Of a stretch of 11,438 nt of DNA, positions 1 through 7,877 are shown piece by piece; positions within the stretch are counted from its first letter, which is position 1, and every line of letters begins with the position of its first letter. Under the pieces are notes generated by a model. That model was not told the origin of the DNA. It saw nothing but the letters and a program-made list of their open reading frames with translations, and did no database searches. Source of the stretch: Bacteroidales bacterium UBA4814 (GTDB lineage Bacteria > Bacteroidota > Bacteroidia > Bacteroidales > UBA7960); NCBI GenBank assembly GCA_002402465.1, contig DHFW01000035.1:16194-27631 (forward strand), in the 5' to 3' direction. Both the position numbers and the translations under genes were made by a program.

Positions 1-1536
1 GCCGACAACGTGGGCGACAACGTGGGCGATGTGGCCGGTATGGGTGCCGACCTGTTCGAGTCCTTTGCCGGATCAATACTGGCTACCGCACTGTTGGGAG
101 CTGCTGCTTTTGTGGGCTACGGCTCCGAGATGCAGTTTAATGCCGTGATTGCGCCCATGCTCATTGCCGCCATTGGCACCCTGCTTTCCATTGCCGGGGT
201 GTTTATGGTGCGCACCCGCGAAGGGGCCAACCAGAAAGAACTGCTTAAGGCATTGGGCCTTGGTGTAAATACCAGTGCCGGGCTGATCATTGTCTTTTCG
301 CTGGCCATCTTGTATTTCATGGGATTCGACAATTATTGGGGTCTTTGGGGCTCTATCGTGGTGGGTCTGCTGGCCGGTATCGGCATTGGGCAGTCAACCG
401 AGTATTTTACCGCTTCGGCTTATTCGCCTACGCGAAAAATTGCCAAGGCAAGCGAAACAGGCCCGGCAACCATTATTATTGCAGGAATTGGCACCGGTCT
501 TATTTCGGCTGCGGTCCCACTGGGCATTATTGTGGTAGCCATCACCCTGGCATACCTTTTTGCCGCCGGTTTTACCTTCGATGTAAGCAACCTTAACCAC
601 GGTCTTTATGGTATTGGCATTGCCGCGGTGGGCATGCTTTCAACCCTTGGCATAACCCTGGCCACCGACGCATACGGGCCCATTGCCGACAATGCCGGTG
701 GTAACGCCGAAATGGCCAAGCTGGGGGCCGAGGTGCGCAAGCGTACCGATGCCCTCGACTCGCTGGGAAACACCACGGCAGCCACCGGAAAAGGCTTTGC
801 CATTGGCTCTGCGGCACTTACCGCACTTGCACTGCTGGCCGCCTATTTCGAAGAAGTGAAAATGATGTTTGTGAAGTTTCTTGATATGCCTGAATTCCTT
901 ATTCATGGCAAGGATGGCGCCGTGGAAGCGCAGTATGCCAACTTCATTGACTTTATTTATCACTACGAAATCCACCTGATGAATCCAAAGGTGCTGGTGG
1001 GTGTTTTCCTTGGCGTGATGAGCGTATTCCTGTTTAGCGGTATGACCATGAATGCCGTGGGCCGCGCCGCCCAGAAAATGGTGGACGAGGTACGCAGGCA
1101 GTTTAAAACCATTCCCGGAATCCTTGAAGGAACTGCAGAGCCTGATTATGCCCGTTGCGTGGCCATTTCGACCAAAGGCGCCCAGCGCGAAATGATGCTC
1201 CCCTCATTTGTGGCTCTGCTTATACCAGTGATTGTGGGGTTGATATTTGGTGTGGCTGGCGTTACCGGGCTGCTGATCGGAACCATTACTGCAGGCTTTG
1301 CAATGGCCATTTTTATGGCCAATGCTGGTGGCGCATGGGACAATGCCAAAAAATATATTGAAGAGGGCAACCATGGCGGAAAGGGTTCTGACTGCCATAA
1401 AGCTGCTGTGATTGGCGACACCGTTGGCGATCCGTTCAAAGATACTTCCGGCCCCAGTCTCAATATCCTGATTAAACTTATGGTAATGGCTTCGGTAGTT
1501 ACCGTTGGAGTTGCTGTTTCTTATAGCTTGCTGTAA
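1..1536 (+). CDS. hppA: K+-dependent membrane-bound pyrophosphatase (ion pump), 5' end missing
   Basis: Integral inner-membrane pyrophosphatase that couples hydrolysis of PPi to outward pumping of H+ and/or Na+. The reading frame is open from base 1, so the gene begins outside the window; 511 codons are present and, against a usual length near 700-750 residues, roughly 200-240 N-terminal residues are missing. The Mg-PPi binding motif DNVGDNVGD opens the window, followed by GMGADLFES. The STEYFT segment (about 405-422) carries the membrane gate glutamate. DAYGPIADNAGG lies near 667, GNTTAATGKG at 766-795, and the C-terminal acidic/lysine motif (DNAKKYIEEG through GDTVGDPFKDTSGPS) near 1340-1455. 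Ala (778-780) and Gly (787-789) in GNTTAATGKG are the pair known from K+-dependent enzymes; K+-independent ones have Lys and Thr. Which ion is pumped cannot be decided here. A strong terminator follows, so this gene ends its transcript. Confidence 0.96.
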   Translation, partial: ADNVGDNVGDVAGMGADLFESFAGSILATALLGAAAFVGYGSEMQFNAVIAPMLIAAIGTLLSIAGVFMVRTREGANQKELLKALGLGVNTSAGLIIVFSLAILYFMGFDNYWGLWGSIVVGLLAGIGIGQSTEYFTASAYSPTRKIAKASETGPATIIIAGIGTGLISAAVPLGIIVVAITLAYLFAAGFTFDVSNLNHGLYGIGIAAVGMLSTLGITLATDAYGPIADNAGGNAEMAKLGAEVRKRTDALDSLGNTTAATGKGFAIGSAALTALALLAAYFEEVKMMFVKFLDMPEFLIHGKDGAVEAQYANFIDFIYHYEIHLMNPKVLVGVFLGVMSVFLFSGMTMNAVGRAAQKMVDEVRRQFKTIPGILEGTAEPDYARCVAISTKGAQREMMLPSFVALLIPVIVGLIFGVAGVTGLLIGTITAGFAMAIFMANAGGAWDNAKKYIEEGNHGGKGSDCHKAAVIGDTVGDPFKDTSGPSLNILIKLMVMASVVTVGVAVSYSLL

Positions 1537-1568
1537 AAGACTGGCACACAAGATTTATAAATAATGTT

Positions 1569-1615
1569 AAAAAGCACAGGTCGTTTTCCGAAACGTCTGT
1601 GCTTTTCTTTTTTTT
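1569..1615 (+). terminator. Rho-independent terminator of hppA
   Basis: Outer stem AAAAAGCACAG (1569-1579) pairs with CTGTGCTTTT (1597-1606). An inner stem CGTTT/AAACG caps it with a TCCG loop, and a long T tract follows to 1615. It lies about 30 bases after the hppA stop. Confidence 0.88.
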
Positions 1616-1826
1616 ACCCAAAATAGTAGTTGACTTTTTTGGTTGGTTTTTAACGACAGCCAACGCTGAAACCCTTTGCCTTACTTGCTTTTATTTCAAT
1701 TTTAAACAAATTAAGTATTCTGAACCTTATGATATAACTTAAGAGTTTCGTTTTTTAAATTTATATTCAAACCATAAATATAAATACGTTAAATGAATAA
1801 GTAGTTAAACGGGCATTTATTTTGAT
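1616..1826. other. AT-rich spacer without a gene
   Basis: Between the hppA terminator and the next promoter the sequence is very AT-rich, with stops in all frames. I see no convincing ORF, RNA gene or long repeat. It probably holds upstream promoter DNA for the acyl-CoA synthetase gene. Confidence 0.5.
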
Positions 1827-1834
1827 TAACTTTG
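1827..1834 (+). promoter_or_regulatory. Bacteroidota -7 box for the acyl-CoA synthetase gene
   Basis: TAACTTTG matches the Bacteroidota -7 consensus TAnnTTTG exactly and sits 20 bases before the ATG, which implies a very short leader. No good TTTG -33 box is seen at the expected distance. The leader has no Shine-Dalgarno motif, as is usual in this phylum. Confidence 0.55.
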
Positions 1835-1854
1835 CAGTATAAATCATTGATCCC

Positions 1855-3549
1855 ATGAACAAAAAACAAGCAACAAGCCTGCGTGAAATGCTCGACAATA
1901 GCGTAGCACAATTCTCTGAGCGTCAGGCTTTATCATTTGTTGGCGGCAAAGCCTTGACTTATGCAGAGGTTGGCGTGATTACACATCAGCTCATGGTGTG
2001 GATGTCGGAGAACGGGATTAAGAAAGGCGACCGTGTTGCCTTGCTTAGCCAAAACATGCCCCACTGGGGGGTAGCCTACCTGGCCATTACCGGTATGGGT
2101 GCCGTTGTGGTGCCTATCCTGGTTGATTTCAGCGAAGTTGAATTAAACAAAATTCTTGCACATAGCGAATCAAAAGCGATTCTTGTTTCAGAGAAACTAA
2201 GTGCTAAAATCAATGCCGAGCTTCCTGCAGCCATTACTTTTGGCCTGCTGCTCGACGACATGAGCCCCATCGACCTGAATCTGCTCAAAGCTGAAAAGCG
2301 CATCGAGCGATTGGGAAAACTCAAGGCTGTTGTGGAAACCACTGAATTTGCGAAACCTTCTGAAGAGGACCTTGCCGCAATACTTTATACTTCAGGAACT
2401 ACCGGCAATCCCAAAGGGGTGATGCTGAGTCACCGCAACCTGATTTCCAATGCCATTAACACCCTTGGAATTCAGAATGTTGACACCACCGACCGTTTGC
2501 TCTCCGTTTTGCCGCTCCCTCATACTTACGAGTGTACCATTGGCTTCATTATCCCATTTATGAGTGGTGCTACGGTCTATTATCTGGATAAGCCACCCAC
2601 TGCATCCGTGCTTCTGCCTGCCATGAAACAGGTGAAACCTACCATGATGCTCACCGTTCCACTTATCATGGAAAAGATTTATAACCTGCAGGTGAAACCC
2701 AAACTCCACAATAGCAAAATGATGCGCAGCATGATGAAGCTTCGCTTTATGCGCCGCATGTTTCATAAACTGGCTGGTAAAAAGATTTACCAGGCATTTG
2801 GCGGACACTTGCACTTTTTTGGTATTGGTGGCGCCAAGCTTTCGGCCGACACCGAGCAGTTTTTGTGCGATGCAGGCTTCCCCTATGCCATTGGCTACGG
2901 GCTTACTGAAACCGCCCCCTTGCTGGCAGGCTGTGCGCCTTCCCTTACAAAGTTTCGCAGCACGGGTTTTAATCTTCCCAACCAGGAGATTAAGATCATT
3001 AACCCCGACCAGCACGGCGAAGGCGAGATCGTGGCAAAAGGGCCCAATGTCATGATGGGTTATTACAAAGACCCGGCGCAGACTGCAGAAGTATTTACCC
3101 AGGACGGCTGGTTCAAAACCGGCGACCTTGGGGTGCTGGATAAGGATGGTTATTTGTATATCAAAGGCCGTTTGAAGAACATGATTCTTGGCCCTTCCGG
3201 GGAAAACATCTATCCCGAAGAGATTGAGGCTTTGATAAACGGGGAAGACCTGGTGCTCGAATCACTGGTGTATGAAATGAAAGGGCAGCTCATTGCAAAG
3301 GTGCATTTGAATTATGAAGAGCTGGAAAGGCGCTATCAGCACGCCAAAGAATCAGCTACCGAGTACAAGGACAAAATGAGCAAAGCAGTGGATGAAAAAC
3401 TTCAGGAGATTCGTGATAAGGTGAATTCAACCCTGAACCGCTTCTCGCGCATTACTAATGTGGAAGAACAACCCGTTCCCTTCGAAAAAACACCCACGCA
3501 GAAGATCAAACGTTTTCTTTACTCAAAGCACAACGACCTGAAGCATTAA
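1855..3549 (+). CDS. Long-chain acyl-CoA synthetase (AMP-forming), FadD/LACS-like
   Basis: Activates a carboxylic acid, most likely a long-chain fatty acid, to its CoA thioester through an acyl-AMP intermediate. The 564 residues show the ANL-superfamily motifs in order: phosphate-binding loop YTSGTTGNPKG (178-188), YGLTET (348-353), KTGD (421-424), the hinge region IKGRLKNMI (436-444), GENIYPEEIE (449-458), and the adenylation lysine in TPTQKIKR (K550). A basic, Met-rich stretch at about 288-312 falls in the LACS-type insert and could face the membrane. A charged helical segment (about 485-525) precedes the final subdomain, as in bacterial LACS-like proteins. The gene stands alone between an upstream -7 box and a downstream terminator. 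The ATG at 1855 fits the short leader. Exact substrate chain length is not readable, and other acid ligases of this superfamily remain possible. Confidence 0.9.
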   Translation: MNKKQATSLREMLDNSVAQFSERQALSFVGGKALTYAEVGVITHQLMVWMSENGIKKGDRVALLSQNMPHWGVAYLAITGMGAVVVPILVDFSEVELNKILAHSESKAILVSEKLSAKINAELPAAITFGLLLDDMSPIDLNLLKAEKRIERLGKLKAVVETTEFAKPSEEDLAAILYTSGTTGNPKGVMLSHRNLISNAINTLGIQNVDTTDRLLSVLPLPHTYECTIGFIIPFMSGATVYYLDKPPTASVLLPAMKQVKPTMMLTVPLIMEKIYNLQVKPKLHNSKMMRSMMKLRFMRRMFHKLAGKKIYQAFGGHLHFFGIGGAKLSADTEQFLCDAGFPYAIGYGLTETAPLLAGCAPSLTKFRSTGFNLPNQEIKIINPDQHGEGEIVAKGPNVMMGYYKDPAQTAEVFTQDGWFKTGDLGVLDKDGYLYIKGRLKNMILGPSGENIYPEEIEALINGEDLVLESLVYEMKGQLIAKVHLNYEELERRYQHAKESATEYKDKMSKAVDEKLQEIRDKVNSTLNRFSRITNVEEQPVPFEKTPTQKIKRFLYSKHNDLKH

Positions 3550-3573
3550 AATTAATACCGGATTACCTGAAAT

Positions 3574-3599
3574 GGCTGCCAGCAATGGTGGCCTTTTTT
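3574..3599 (+). terminator. Rho-independent terminator of the acyl-CoA synthetase gene
   Basis: Stem GGCTGCCA (3574-3581) pairs with TGGTGGCC (3586-3593), including two central G-U pairs, around a GCAA loop. A run of six T follows. It lies 24 bases after the stop codon. Confidence 0.75.
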
Positions 3600-3601
3600 G
3601 T

Positions 3602-3642
3602 AAAAAAAAACCGCCCCCGAGATTCAATCCAGGGGCGGTTTT
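3602..3642. terminator. Bidirectional terminator between converging genes
   Basis: AAAACCGCCCC (3607-3617) pairs perfectly with GGGGCGGTTTT (3632-3642) around a 14-base loop. The nine A on the left give a T tract on the minus strand, so it terminates gcvP, whose stop is about 19 bases away. It can also act as a second stop for the plus-strand acyl-CoA synthetase transcript. Confidence 0.85.
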
Positions 3643-3660
3643 ATATTAAGCAGTTGGAAT

Positions 3661-6546
3661 TTAATCCTGCATATAGCTTTCGATGGGCTCGCAGGTGCAA
3701 ACCAGGTTGCGGTCGCCGTAGGCATTATCGATGCGTGCCACCGGGGTGAAGTACTTCATCTCGGCCAGCCAGGCCAGGGGGAAAGCTGCCTTTTCGCGGC
3801 TGTAGGGGAACTTCCACTCGCTTGCCGTTACCATAACTGCGGTGTGGGGCGAGTTCTTGATCACATTGTTGTCCTTTTCGGCTTTGCCATCCTCGATTTC
3901 GCGGATCTCTTCGCGAATGGCGATCATGGCATCCACAAAGCGGTTCAGCTCTGCAAGGGGCTCGCTCTCGGTAGGTTCTACCATCAGGGTGCCGGGCACC
4001 GGGAAAGCCACCGTAGGCGCGTGGAAGCCATAGTCCATAAGGCGCTTGGCGATATCGATGGCATCAATATCCACATTGCGCTTAAAGGGATTGCAGTCCA
4101 GTATCATTTCATGGGCAACGGTATCATTTTTACCAGTGTAAAGTACCGGGTAATGATTTTGCAGGGCAGCCTTCAGGTAGTTTGCGCTAAGAATGGCAAT
4201 GCGGGTGGCATCGGTCAGGCCTTGTCCGCCCAGCAATTTAATGTATCCATAAGAAATGGTCAGGATCAGGGCGCTGCCAAATGGTGCGGCTGCCACTGCC
4301 GGGATGCCTTTTTCGCCACCGGTTTTCACCTGGGTGTGGGTGGGCAGGAAGGGCAGCAGGTGTTCGGCCACGCCAATGGGACCAACCCCGGGACCACCAC
4401 CGCCATGCGGAATGGCAAAAGTCTTGTGCAGGTTCAGGTGGCACACATCGGCACCGCAAATCAGAGGATTAGTCAAACCTACCTGCGCGTTCATATTGGC
4501 ACCGTCCATATAAACCTGTCCGCCATTATTGTGAACGATCTTTGTAATCTCGAGAATTTCTTCTTCGAACACGCCATGGGTCGAGGGGTAGGTTACCATA
4601 ATAGCAGCCAGCTTGTCTTTGTGCTCTTCGGCTTTCTTGCGAAGATCTTCCACATCTATGTTTCCGTTCTCGTCGCACTTCACCACTACTACCTTCATGC
4701 CGGCCATAACGGCGCTGGCGGGGTTAGTGCCGTGGGCAGAGGAGGGAATCAGTGCCACGTTGCGGTGGCCTTCGCCACGGCTTTCATGATAAGCGCGGAT
4801 CACCATAAGGCCGGCGTACTCGCCCGATGCGCCCGAGTTGGGCATAAAGCTGATGCCGGCAAAGCCCGTAACCTCGCAAAGGTCTTTTTCTAGCTGACGG
4901 ATCAGTTCGTGGTAACCTGCTGCCTGGTCAACCGGCACAAAGGGATGAATACCGCCAAACTCGGGCCAGCTCAAGGCAAACAGCTCGCTGGCGGCGTTAA
5001 GTTTCATGGTGCACGAGCCCAGTGGAATCATGGTGCGGTTCAGCGCCAGGTCGCGGTTCTCGAGCTTTTTCATGTAGCGCATCATCTCCGTTTCCGAATG
5101 GTAGGAGTTGAACACCGGGTGGGTAAGGTACTTGCTGGTGCGGGTCAGTTCTTGGGGAATGGTAGTGATCTTTTCACACTCAACCGGGTCGCACACAAAA
5201 GCCTTAAATTCCTTTCCTGCGCCAATGGCAAACACTTCCAGAATGTCGTTCACATCAGTCAAGGCAGTGGTTTCATCCAGGCTAATGCCAATGAGCTTCT
5301 CATCCACTTTGCGGAAGTTCATCTGCTTGGTAAGGGCAATCTGGAGCACCTGCTCAGCGGTAATGTTGCCGGGCAGCTCAATGAGCACCGTGTCGAAGAA
5401 GTGCTTGTTCAGTTGCTTATAGCCGTACTTCTCGACTTCCTGTGCCAGCACGCCCGTGAGAATGTTAATGTGGCGTGCAATCTGCTTCAGGCCTTTGGGG
5501 CCATGGTAAGCTGCATACATGCCGGCCATGGTGGCCAGCAGGGCCTGGGCGGTACAGATGTTGGAGGTGGCCTTTTCGCGTTTGATGTGCTGCTCGCGGG
5601 TTTGCAGCGCCATGCGAAGGGCAAAGTTGTTGTTCACATCTATTGAAACCCCGATGATCCTTCCGGGGATCTGACGCTTGAATTCATCTTTTGTGGCGAA
5701 GAAGCCTGCGTGCGGGCCACCATAACCCATGGGCACGCCAAAACGCTGTGCAGAGCCAACAACCACATCAGCACCCCATTCACCGGGAGGGGTAAGCAGG
5801 GTAAGGCTGAGCAGGTCGGCTGCCACGGCAATGCGCACTCCGAAATCCTGCGCTTTTTTAACGAAAGGAGCATAGTTGTTAACCTTGCCTCTTTCACTCG
5901 GATATTGCACCAATGCGCCAAAGAACATATCGTCAAATTCAACTTCATCAGAGCAGCCGGTTACCAGTTCAATTCCCAGAGGCTCGGCACGCGTCTTAAG
6001 CACATCAATGGTGTGGGGAAACACCCGCATGGATACAAAGAACTTGTCGGCACCTCTTTTCACAGCATCGCGCGAACGGGCGTTGTGAAGCATGATCATG
6101 GCTTCGGCAGCAGCGGTAGCCTCATCCAAGAGCGATGCATTGGCAATTTCCAGGCCTGTGAGGTCGGAAACCACCGTCTGGAAGTTGAGCAACGCTTCGA
6201 GTCGGCCCTGAGATATCTCAGCCTGGTAAGGTGTGTAAGCAGTGTACCAGCCAGGATTCTCAAGGATGTTGCGCTGAATTACGCCCGGCAAAATGGTGTT
6301 GTAATAACCCATGCCGATGTAGGTGCGGTAGAGTTGATTCTTGGCTCCCAGCTCTTTCAGGTGGTTAATGTATTCGTATTCGTTCATGCCGTCGGCAATG
6401 TTAAGGGGCTTTTTCATCCGGATTGAGGCCGGGATGGTTTTGTCGATGAGCTCATCAACAGAAGCAACGCCAATCTTTTTAAGCATCAGGGCCTCGTCGT
6501 CGGGGCGCAGTCCGTTGTGGCGCTTTATAAAGTTATTTGTAATCAT
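3661..6546 (-). CDS. gcvP: Glycine dehydrogenase (decarboxylating), glycine cleavage P-protein
   Basis: PLP enzyme of the glycine cleavage system: it decarboxylates glycine and passes the aminomethyl group to the lipoyl arm of the H-protein. At 961 residues it is the fused, single-chain form, close to the roughly 957 residues of the E. coli protein, and not the split GcvPA/GcvPB form. The N-terminal half carries the conserved TAYTPYQAEISQGRLEAL segment (about 108-125). The C-terminal half has GSCTMKLN (about 508-515), SSAHGTNPA (about 600) and the PLP-binding lysine K708 in HLNLHKTF, followed by the glycine-rich loop HGGGGPGVGP (714-723). No gcvT, gcvH or lpd lies within the window, so the partners are encoded elsewhere. 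The ATG at 6544-6546 gives the expected N-terminus. The gene is monocistronic, with its own -7 box and terminator. Confidence 0.97.
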   Translation of the reverse strand: MITNNFIKRHNGLRPDDEALMLKKIGVASVDELIDKTIPASIRMKKPLNIADGMNEYEYINHLKELGAKNQLYRTYIGMGYYNTILPGVIQRNILENPGWYTAYTPYQAEISQGRLEALLNFQTVVSDLTGLEIANASLLDEATAAAEAMIMLHNARSRDAVKRGADKFFVSMRVFPHTIDVLKTRAEPLGIELVTGCSDEVEFDDMFFGALVQYPSERGKVNNYAPFVKKAQDFGVRIAVAADLLSLTLLTPPGEWGADVVVGSAQRFGVPMGYGGPHAGFFATKDEFKRQIPGRIIGVSIDVNNNFALRMALQTREQHIKREKATSNICTAQALLATMAGMYAAYHGPKGLKQIARHINILTGVLAQEVEKYGYKQLNKHFFDTVLIELPGNITAEQVLQIALTKQMNFRKVDEKLIGISLDETTALTDVNDILEVFAIGAGKEFKAFVCDPVECEKITTIPQELTRTSKYLTHPVFNSYHSETEMMRYMKKLENRDLALNRTMIPLGSCTMKLNAASELFALSWPEFGGIHPFVPVDQAAGYHELIRQLEKDLCEVTGFAGISFMPNSGASGEYAGLMVIRAYHESRGEGHRNVALIPSSAHGTNPASAVMAGMKVVVVKCDENGNIDVEDLRKKAEEHKDKLAAIMVTYPSTHGVFEEEILEITKIVHNNGGQVYMDGANMNAQVGLTNPLICGADVCHLNLHKTFAIPHGGGGPGVGPIGVAEHLLPFLPTHTQVKTGGEKGIPAVAAAPFGSALILTISYGYIKLLGGQGLTDATRIAILSANYLKAALQNHYPVLYTGKNDTVAHEMILDCNPFKRNVDIDAIDIAKRLMDYGFHAPTVAFPVPGTLMVEPTESEPLAELNRFVDAMIAIREEIREIEDGKAEKDNNVIKNSPHTAVMVTASEWKFPYSREKAAFPLAWLAEMKYFTPVARIDNAYGDRNLVCTCEPIESYMQD

Positions 6547-6651
6547 AATGGATGGTAATTTATGAAGATTTGTGTTTGTATTTCAGACCCCGAAAACCTA
6601 CCCGCCGGCACTTTATAAACCTGCAGAAGGGTTGGCCATCAAAACGTTTGG

Positions 6652-6659
6652 CAAAAGTA
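6652..6659 (-). promoter_or_regulatory. Putative -7 box for gcvP
   Basis: On the minus strand the sequence reads TACTTTTG, an exact TAnnTTTG match about 105 bases upstream of the gcvP ATG. It implies a leader near 100 nt. No clear TTTG -33 box is seen. I did not recognise a glycine riboswitch fold in the leader. Confidence 0.45.
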
Positions 6660-6755
6660 ATAATTTATGCCAAGATGGTTAATTGTTAATGCTTTTCGAA
6701 GGCTTTTTGTTTAGTATAATAGTTTTATTTTTAAAAAATGCCTTTGGTTTGGAAT

Positions 6756-6785
6756 AAAAAAAACCTGCCGGAATACCCGGCAGGT
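6756..6785 (-). terminator. Terminator of the outer-membrane protein gene
   Basis: A perfect 9-bp stem, ACCTGCCGG (6763-6771) with CCGGCAGGT (6777-6785), encloses a 5-base loop. On the minus strand it is followed by a run of T. It lies about 33 bases after the stop of the gene ending at 6818. Confidence 0.88.
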
Positions 6786-6817
6786 ATGATTTAAAATTTA
6801 AAATTGAAAGATAAAAA

Positions 6818-7456
6818 TCAAAATTTCCTGAACACGCCAATAACCAGGCCTATGGAATTGCCCGGGGCCACAAGGATATTATTCTTTTCCGAAAGTGGGT
6901 TGCTTAGGTCGCTCCTGAAATTGACCCCTAAAGTTATTCCCATTCCGGGGTTTAACATTCTGAAATATTTAGCTTCACCCGAAAACCCAAGGTTCACCCT
7001 GTCGGCAAATCCTGCAGAATCGTTATTAAATGGACTGCTGCTTGCCGCTGAGAATCCCTTCTGCCCAATCAGAAATGACACATAAGGCCCAAAACCGTAT
7101 GAGATCCAGTGTCCTGAATCAGAAAATTTCATCCTTGCGGTAAGGTTCAGGGGAACGTAAAGATTCTTTTCATTGAACCTGAATTCACGGAAGTTATTTT
7201 CCGCATCGAAATAGGTGTACGAGAATTGCCCAAAAATGGCTTCAATGTTGTATCCCAAGAACCCTTCAGTAGAAAATAGTCCATCAAATTTAATACCGGC
7301 TGATGTGCCAATATTCCCGGCATTGCTGTTCACATTTTTTTGGCCAGGAAATAAGATGTTGTTTGACAAGCCGAAGTTTAACCCAAACTCTTGCGAATGC
7401 ACCACAATGGGCAGCAAGAGAATTATTAATCCGAATAAAATTATTGTCTTCTTCAT
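6818..7456 (-). CDS. Small outer-membrane beta-barrel protein (PorT/OMP_b-brl-like)
   Basis: Predicted secreted outer-membrane barrel of 212 residues with unknown specific role. Residues 1-21 form a typical signal peptide: MKKT, a hydrophobic core IILFGLIILLLPIVV, then HS before Q22, the glutamine start common in Bacteroidota exported proteins. The mature part alternates short aromatic/hydrophobic strands with polar turns. The segment NLYVPLNLTARMKF followed by SYGFGPYVSFLIG (about 98-131) is the central pattern of the Bacteroidota beta-barrel family often labelled PorT-like. The protein ends in IGLVIGVFRKF, with the terminal aromatic residue typical of barrel proteins. No cysteine is present. 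It has its own promoter and terminator, so it is monocistronic. Its base composition is more AT-rich than the neighbouring enzyme genes. Family placement is by pattern, and no ligand can be inferred. Confidence 0.8.
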   Translation of the reverse strand: MKKTIILFGLIILLLPIVVHSQEFGLNFGLSNNILFPGQKNVNSNAGNIGTSAGIKFDGLFSTEGFLGYNIEAIFGQFSYTYFDAENNFREFRFNEKNLYVPLNLTARMKFSDSGHWISYGFGPYVSFLIGQKGFSAASSSPFNNDSAGFADRVNLGFSGEAKYFRMLNPGMGITLGVNFRSDLSNPLSEKNNILVAPGNSIGLVIGVFRKF

Positions 7457-7484
7457 AGCTTAAATAGTTTATGGTTTGACATAA

Positions 7485-7514
7485 CAAATATATAAAAGTT
7501 CATTTTAATCCAAA
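7485..7514 (-). promoter_or_regulatory. Bacteroidota sigma-70-type promoter for the outer-membrane protein gene
   Basis: On the minus strand a TTTG -33 box (7511-7514) is followed after 18 bases by TATATTTG (7485-7492), an exact TAnnTTTG -7 box. The ATG lies about 28 bases beyond the -7 box. This is the best two-box promoter in the window. Confidence 0.7.
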
Positions 7515-7627
7515 TAATTTTTAATTGATTTTATGAAAAATAATCATTAAATTAAAAAATTGTTTAATGTTGATTTTACGAATCATCGATACCAAGCCCC
7601 CCAAATAGTTCTGGTGCCGGAGTAAAT

Positions 7628-7801
7628 TTAATTTTTCCTCCAAAACCGGTCGGGATTTTCAAGAAGGCTTTGCAACAAGAGGTTGTTGAAAAAAAGTATT
7701 TTACAAAAGCTTACCAAGTTTGAAAAAGCCCATTTTCTTTTGAGCCTCTTCTTTATTACCGCCGTAAATAAGTAGGCGATCATTGCGTAGTATATCTGGA
7801 T
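7628..7801 (-). pseudogene. Remnant of a transposase C-terminus (IS4-like)
   Basis: A minus-strand frame ends at 7628 and encodes about 57 residues. They begin IQIYYAMIAYLFTAVIKKRL and continue through a segment of the form NLVSFCKILFFNNLLLQSLLENP. This resembles the last helices of Bacteroidota DDE transposases of the IS4-like type, where a conserved IQIY-A-IAYLL stretch follows the catalytic domain and is followed by an L/F-rich tail. The DDE catalytic core, the N-terminus and the rest of the element are absent: the open frame extends only to 7891 and the part beyond 7801 does not look like transposase. I did not find matching terminal inverted repeats. It is therefore a dead fragment. The family assignment is from memory of the pattern and is moderate. 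Confidence 0.55.
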
Positions 7802-7877
7802 CGGTGGTGGTAAGCTCCCCTTTTTTTGGACATCAAGCAATTCAGAAACGTTTCTTTGCGGCATAAATGGTGACCCC

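Noticed and set aside
2392..3015. 207-codon minus-strand frame inside the acyl-CoA synthetase gene
   Set aside because: It lies fully antisense to the P-loop and YGLTET core, with shadow-type composition and no promoter.
3844..5646. Long plus-strand open frames (349 and 245 codons) opposite gcvP
   Set aside because: They are complementary-frame shadows of gcvP: low-complexity composition rich in His, Gly and Val, no recognisable domain, and full overlap with a highly conserved gene.
6547..6655. Glycine riboswitch upstream of gcvP
   Set aside because: I looked for the conserved purine-rich core and tandem stem pattern and did not find it; no claim is made.
7525..7582. Direct repeat TTGATTTTA (7525-7533 and 7570-7578)
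   Set aside because: Nine bases in a very AT-rich spacer with no further structure; chance is sufficient.
7673..7688. Hairpin CAACAA-GAGG-TTGTTG followed by A-rich DNA
   Set aside because: A 6-bp AT-rich stem inside the transposase remnant with the T tract on the wrong side for either nearby gene; too weak to call a terminator.
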